Shown here one piece after another: positions 59,221 to 64,000 of a stretch of 64,000 bases of DNA (positions within the stretch are counted from its first letter, which is position 1; the number at the start of each line of letters is the position of its first letter). Source of the stretch: Begonia masoniana (taxonomy: Eukaryota > Streptophyta > Magnoliopsida > Cucurbitales > Begoniaceae). The notes under the pieces were generated by a model, which saw only the letters and a program-made list of their open reading frames with translations, was not told the origin of the DNA and ran no database searches. The stretch spans positions 44,977,646 through 45,041,645 of the forward strand of contig CM039508.1 of the NCBI GenBank assembly GCA_022432975.1. Reading direction: 5' to 3'. The position numbers and the translations under genes are program-made.

Positions 59221-59415
59221 AAAACGCGTCTTGCTATCTTGGGAGGGTCTTTTTACATATGTTTCATTTCCACATACTTCACCAAGCGATGTGGGATTGT
59301 GACGACCACCTTTTTACGACCTGTCACCTTTCGGTTCGTCCGCGTTGACGTACTGTCATCCAGATTCTGGTTTGTGCAGCCATCGTACACATACTTACAC
59401 ATCCGGGTCATCACA

Positions 59416-60470
59416 TTCCCTCTATTTAAACTTCAATGCAAGCTTTTGTAATGTTGGTTATCAATTTGAATATTTAGAATCGAAATTTATCTTCAAGCGT
59501 GGAATTCTTTCCTCGTTGTTTCAGGGCGTCTGAGAGCCTCGATGCTTGGTATCGAGTTGTTCTTCATTGCTATCTGAGTTCCTCGTTTGCTCGATGGTTC
59601 TTAAATCTATTCCTTCTCTCCATGTCTTTTGAGGTTGGAAAACAGAAGAATGATAGAAATTTTGGCCAACTGCTGGAGTTGCTTCGTTTGCAGAGTCAAC
59701 TTCACCCGAGAGGTGCTGTGGACGCCAAGTGGGCCAACATTGGCTTCCCTCACATTCCATTTATCCCGTCGGCCGCTTCTAAGGGAGAAGTAGCGATTGC
59801 AAAGGACTTTCGTCTTGTTGTTGGAATTCATTTCGCCTTTGAAGTGAATTTCTTTCGATCAGTGCATTTGGCGCCTCATGAACCAACAATGACCCATTTC
59901 TTCATTCGACGTCTACCAGGTACTACTCAACACCTGCCTCACCACCATTTCTTGTTTCTTCTTCCCTATGTTTTTATGTAATCTTCGTCTGTTGTGCTCT
60001 ATTCTATTTTCTATTATTTTTTTGTTGTTGCTTCCGCTTGTTTGCAGGATCCGCCTTCATCTAATTTCGAGTTTGTGGAGCGTCGTTTGGAGTTCATAAA
60101 TCTAAGTTGCATGAGCTAATTTTCCACTTCCGTTTGTTTTTGTTGATGTAATTTCGCGTAAATTTTCGATGAATTAAAGAGGAAATTTCAATTATCAACA
60201 GAGATGAAGAATATTATATAAAACTTTGGATTTATTGTGAATATTTATTACCATAAACTAGATTGAAATAAACCTCAAGTTTAAATATGTTATGAAGAGA
60301 TGGTATATAAATCTGTATTGTTAAATCAAATCTGGGAATAAAACCTAGTTTCGTCTTCGCATATCTCTTTTGACTCTTGAGTTCCATCTATACCCATATA
60401 AAAATTGCTTCCAAAGCAATGCAAACCACTTTTGCTATAAAATTTCCTCTTCGTTCCTTGCGGATAAAAT
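59416..60470. other. Element remnant and spacer, no gene assigned
   Basis: 59499-59981 holds an open frame of 160 codons in a region following LTR-like sequence; I see no family motif and its ends look random. 60180-60470 is AT-rich upstream sequence of the PPR gene. Confidence 0.35.
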
Positions 60471-60587
60471 TTCTCTTTGCAAATTACAATCCTACTTGGC
60501 TCTTGTAATTACAAGAAAATTCCTCTGTTGGAGTTCGGAGAGAACGAAGGTCGATTGATTCGAAAGACAAATCCAACTGCGATCTTG

Positions 60588-61997
60588 ATGAAAACACGCA
60601 GACCAATCTCGCCGTTTCGCCTCTCTTCTCTTCTACGTCTCCAGAAGGAACCTAAACTTGCTCTTCAGCTCTTCCACAACCCTAATCCTACTACCCCCAC
60701 CTCCACTGAGAAACCCTTTCGGTATTCACTCATCTCCTACGACCTCATCATTTCCAAGCTGGGCCGTGCTAAAATGTTCGACGAAATGGAGAAAGTTCTT
60801 CTTCAATTGAAGCAAGAGACTCGCTTTGCTCCTCGCGAAATCCTCTTCTGCAATGTCATTTCGTTTTACGGCCGTGCTCGTCTCTCCGATCAAGCATTTC
60901 GAGTTTACGAACTGATTCCGTCCTTTCTTTGCCAACGGACTGTGAAGTCTCTTAATTCGCTGTTGGATGCGCTCTTGAAGTGCAGGAAGTTTGAGAAAAT
61001 GAGAGAGCTTTTTCTCGAGTTTATAAAATACGAGACACCTGATGCTTGTACCTATAATATACTAATCCATGCTAGCTGCCTAAATGGAAATTTGGACGAT
61101 GCACGCCAGTTGTTCGACGAAATGTGCGACAAGGAGATTCACCCGAATGTGGTGACATTTGGGACTTTAATTTATGGGCTTTGCTTGAATTCTAAACTGG
61201 ATGAAGCTCTAAAGCTGAAATTGGATATGGAAAGAGATTATGGGGTTTGTCCTAATGCTTTTGTATACACCACATTAATCAAAGGGCTTTGCGGAATTGG
61301 TAAGCTTAGTTCTGCTTTCAAGCTCAAGGAAGAGATGATAACAAGAAATATAAAGCTAGATTCAACAGTATACTCTACTCTTATTTCTGGTCTTTTTAAA
61401 GTTGGAAGAAAGGGGGAGGTTTATCGTCTTTTAGATGAAATGGGAGAGAAAGGGTGCAAACCTGATTCAGTGACTTACAATGCTATGATTAATGGGTTTT
61501 GCAAAGACAGAGATTTTGAATTAGCTTTCAAAATATTAGATCAAATGGCAGAGAAGGGGTGTAAGCCAGACGTCATAAGTTTCAATGTCATTATTGCTAA
61601 TCTGTGCAAAGAGGGAAAATGGAGCGAAGCAAGTGAGCTACTGGAAGATATGCCCAGGCGGGGATGTTACCCGGACGTGGTGTCATTTAGGAGTCTTTTT
61701 GATGGGCTTTGTGAAAATATGAGGTTTAAGGAAGCTGCGTCAATATTAGATGAGATGATATTTAAGAATTATCTGCCTCTTGGATCGAGTGTGAATAAAC
61801 TTGTAGACAGATTGTGCGTAGAAGGTGAATTGGAACTCTTGCTGATGGTCTTGGACACTCTTGGTAAAGGCAATGCTATTAATGCAGAGGCTTGGGGCAT
61901 GGTTATTTCTATAGTTTGCAAGGAAAATCTTTCAAAAATGTCTGATTTTGTCGATGAGTTAATTGGTTCACAGTTTGAAGCTTCGGTTGTCAACTAA
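60588..61997 (+). CDS. P-class pentatricopeptide repeat protein
   Basis: An intronless ORF of 469 residues from the ATG at 60588 (open upstream to 60477, but MKTRRPISPFRLSSLLRLQ is a better start and resembles a mitochondrial presequence). At least eight 35-residue repeats are visible, such as CTYNILIHASCLNGNLDDAR, VTYNAMINGFCKDRDFELAF and ISFNVIIANLCKEGKWSEAS, without E/DYW domains. It resembles Arabidopsis At1g53330 in length and start. P-class PPRs bind organelle RNA for stability or splicing; the target is unknown. The C terminus ends QFEASVVN. Confidence 0.88.
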   Translation: MKTRRPISPFRLSSLLRLQKEPKLALQLFHNPNPTTPTSTEKPFRYSLISYDLIISKLGRAKMFDEMEKVLLQLKQETRFAPREILFCNVISFYGRARLSDQAFRVYELIPSFLCQRTVKSLNSLLDALLKCRKFEKMRELFLEFIKYETPDACTYNILIHASCLNGNLDDARQLFDEMCDKEIHPNVVTFGTLIYGLCLNSKLDEALKLKLDMERDYGVCPNAFVYTTLIKGLCGIGKLSSAFKLKEEMITRNIKLDSTVYSTLISGLFKVGRKGEVYRLLDEMGEKGCKPDSVTYNAMINGFCKDRDFELAFKILDQMAEKGCKPDVISFNVIIANLCKEGKWSEASELLEDMPRRGCYPDVVSFRSLFDGLCENMRFKEAASILDEMIFKNYLPLGSSVNKLVDRLCVEGELELLLMVLDTLGKGNAINAEAWGMVISIVCKENLSKMSDFVDELIGSQFEASVVN

Positions 61998-62450
61998 AAG
62001 AGGCGTTCATCAATCTGCATACACTTGCAAACGACACTAAGTACTCTCTCCAATTCCTTATTTATTTAAAAGGGTGATTCTTATTGTATGAGTTCTTATG
62101 TATGAAATGTAGTTATATTATATATCACTATTACAAATTTCAGATATAAAAAAGAAAATATTTTTGGTTCTTTTTTTACTATAAACAATCTTAACAATAA
62201 TAAAATATATATGAAAAAATAACGAGTTTGTCAATATTTTGCTCATGTGGACTTGTTAGGCTCATGACAGCTTGTTTGGTTCGATTCTTGTTGCCACATC
62301 ATGGACCAAGCTATGATCAACTTTTTCTAGACTTGGTTGAGCCTGACTCAACTCGGTAAACCTAATGGGTCAGCTCGATTGAATTATTAGCTCAGCGAGC
62401 TAAGTTTTCCAGGTTTACTTCCCTTGTTCAACTCTTTTCCATTTTAACCA
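61998..62450 (+). repeat. PPR 3' flank, copy 1 of tandem duplication
   Basis: It matches 63583-64000 closely, including GTGGACTTGTTAGGCTCATG. The duplication unit is the PPR 3' part plus this flank. Confidence 0.85.
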
Positions 62451-62513
62451 TAGACAATTACTTGTATAAATTCCCAGATTAACCTTCCGAAAACATATAG
62501 CCATTGATGTTGT

Positions 62514-63005
62514 TGTAGCGCTCGATTATCTTCATCATCGTTGTCATATTCCAGTTGTTCATTGTGATTTAAAGTCATCTAACATTCTTCTCGATGAAAG
62601 TATGACTGCGCATGTTGGAGATTTTGAACTTGTTAATCTTCTTACGGATTACACCAAAGTTAGTGAATGTAGCTCTATTGCCATTCGAGGAATAGTTGGA
62701 TATGTTGCTCCAGGTACAAACTAGTCTTGAAAATTTTGAATTTTCAATTCTATTAATTTTCAATTATCTATTTTTCATGATTTTTTTTTAAATACATAAT
62801 ATGGACATAGAAGTGATGTTTTAATTAAGAGCGGCACGTATGGCTATGGATTATTATTGTTGGAAATGATATTAGGGAAACGACCAATTGATGTGATGTT
62901 CGTTGGACTCAATCTACATTCATACGTTATTATGGCTTTGTCGAGTCAAGTGATCAACATTGTCGATAGTGTTTTTTTATCTTTCATTATACCAATTGAT
63001 CATAA
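62514..63005 (+). pseudogene. LRR-type receptor kinase fragment (class XII-like)
   Basis: The first part encodes ALDYLHHRC, a catalytic loop [13 protein letters not shown] and DFELVN where DFG is expected, then GIVGYVAPG. After intron-like sequence, GTYGYGLLLLEMILGKRPID follows (62830-62900). This matches the kinase C-lobe of EFR/Xa21-type receptors. The metal-binding glycine is replaced, the APE glutamate is lost, and both ends are missing; it is a pseudogene. Confidence 0.8.
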
Positions 63006-63025
63006 GACGGTGAACTGTTCGAAAA

Positions 63026-63582
63026 TCTTTAGATGAAATGAGAGAGAAATGGTGCAAACCTGATAGAGTGACTAACAATGCTATGATTAATTGGTGGTTT
63101 TGCAAGGACAGGGATTTTCAATTTGCTTTCAAAATATTAGATCGTGTAAGCCAGATGTAACAAGTTTCAATGCCATTATTGCTAATATGTGCATAGAGGG
63201 AAAATGGTGCGAAGCAAGTGAGCTACTGGAAAATATGCCCAGGCAGGGATGTCACCCGGACATGGTGTCATTTAGGAGTATTTTTGACAGGCTTTGTGAA
63301 AATATGAGGTTCAGGGAAGCTGCTTCAATATTAGATGAGATGGCATTTAAGAACTATCTGCCTCTTGGATCGAGTGTGAATAAACTTGTAGACAGATTGT
63401 GCGTAGAAGGTGAAATGGAGCTCTTGCTGATGGTCTTGGACACTCTTGGTAAAGGCAATGCTATTAATGCAGAGGCTTGGGGCATGGTTATTTCTATAGT
63501 TTGCAAGGAAAATCTTTCAAAAATGTCTGATTTTGTCGATGAGTTAATTGGTTCACAGTTTGAAACTTCAGTTGTCAACTAA
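63026..63582 (+). pseudogene. Truncated PPR duplicate
   Basis: It corresponds to PPR residues from LLDEMGEKGCKPD on (61429-61997). A deletion of about 17 bp near 63142 shifts the frame, and there are other small changes; the last about 130 codons are open and nearly identical to the intact gene. The N-terminal two thirds are missing. Confidence 0.88.
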
Positions 63583-64000
63583 AAGAGGCGTTCATCAATC
63601 TGCATACACTTGCAAACGACATTATGGGTACTCTCTCCAATTCCTTATTTATTTAAAAGTGTGAATCTTATTGCATGATTTCTTATGTATGAAATACTAT
63701 GTAATTATATTATATATAACTATTACATATTTCAGGTATAAAAAAGAAAATATTTTTGGTTTTTTTTTACTATAAACAATCTTAACAATAATAAAATATA
63801 CATGAAAAAATAACGAGTTTGTGAATATTCTGCTCGTGTGGACTTGTTAGGCTCATGACAGCTTGTTTGGTTCGATTCTTGTTGCCTCATCATGGACCAA
63901 GCTATGATCAACTTTTTCTAGACTTGGTCGAGCCTGACTCAACTCAGTAAACCTAATGGGTTAGCTCGATTGAATTATTAGCTCAGCGAGCCAAATTTTC
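63583..64000 (+). repeat. PPR 3' flank, copy 2, runs to window end
   Basis: It matches 61998-62415 with few differences and continues past the window. Confidence 0.85.

Larger units (their letters stand above)
58592..59415 (-). mobile_element. Complete Cassandra (5S-LTR TRIM) element
   Basis: Two LTRs of about 377 bp (58592-58968, 59040-59415) bracket a 71-bp interior. On the minus strand the LTRs read TGTGATGACC to CGTTACA. A TGGTATCAGAGCC primer site is at 59025-59037 and a purine tract at 58969-58985. Each LTR holds a 5S rRNA-like block. This structure defines Cassandra. Flanks TTCCT and TTCCC give a nearly perfect 5-bp duplication. No ORF; movement depends on other retrotransposons. Confidence 0.92.

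Noticed and set aside
59499..59981. 160-codon ORF as a gene
   Set aside because: No recognisable motif, lies in element-derived sequence and has no supporting splice or start context.

Overview
The window is plant nuclear DNA from a eudicot with a TE-rich genome. I infer this from a CYP72-type P450, a P-class PPR gene, a small X8 (CBM43) wall protein, a receptor-like kinase resembling Arabidopsis At1g78530, and plant-type Copia, Gypsy, Cassandra, MULE and hAT elements. I cannot name the species. Only about 5 kb is host coding sequence; most of the rest is mobile DNA, much of it nested, with several very long tandem arrays.

Layout. 1-1186: Sirevirus-like LTR on the minus strand, cut by the window edge. 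1187-3625: broken 3' end of a P450 copy plus its flank, duplicated at 46022-48815. 3626-8509: decayed Gypsy 3' end whose LTR holds a related solo LTR. 8544-15885: complete but inactivated Copia element with matching 5-bp target duplications, containing a Pack-MULE with a CIPK fragment and a 0.5-kb poly-T/G array. 17755-19025: large foldback element. 19864-46820: P450 gene with five apparently intact exons; intron 2 is 24.4 kb.

Intron 2 is layered. It holds a 1.4-kb Gypsy deletion derivative and next to it an autonomous-type MULE (21921-44500). The MULE's transposase was hit by a Cassandra element, and the Cassandra LTR was then hit by a Sirevirus (24373-42131). A deletion at the left edge removed the start of the Sirevirus 5' LTR, the rest of Cassandra and part of the transposase. 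The Sirevirus carries a 46-bp minisatellite in both LTRs (about 72 and 43 copies) and 1145 uninterrupted AAG units where the end of the 5' LTR, the PBS and most of gag should be.

48225-49225: inverted-repeat MULE MITE. 50607-51270: four-exon X8 gene. 52330-54432: rearranged hAT element with a 12-bp array. 54907-55334: small hAT MITE. 56126-57948: receptor-like kinase with a frameshift in exon 1. 58592-59415: complete Cassandra with 5S rRNA-like LTRs. 60588-61997: PPR gene, followed by a kinase fragment and a second, truncated PPR 3' end.

The most interesting signals are: a Copia Sirevirus and the MULE it is nested in carrying accessory genes that look homologous (putative plant transposon protein domain); unrelated transposons in one neighbourhood each carrying a hugely expanded tandem array; and a P450 that stays open across a 24-kb intron of nested transposons. 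All family names are from recognition by eye, with no database search.
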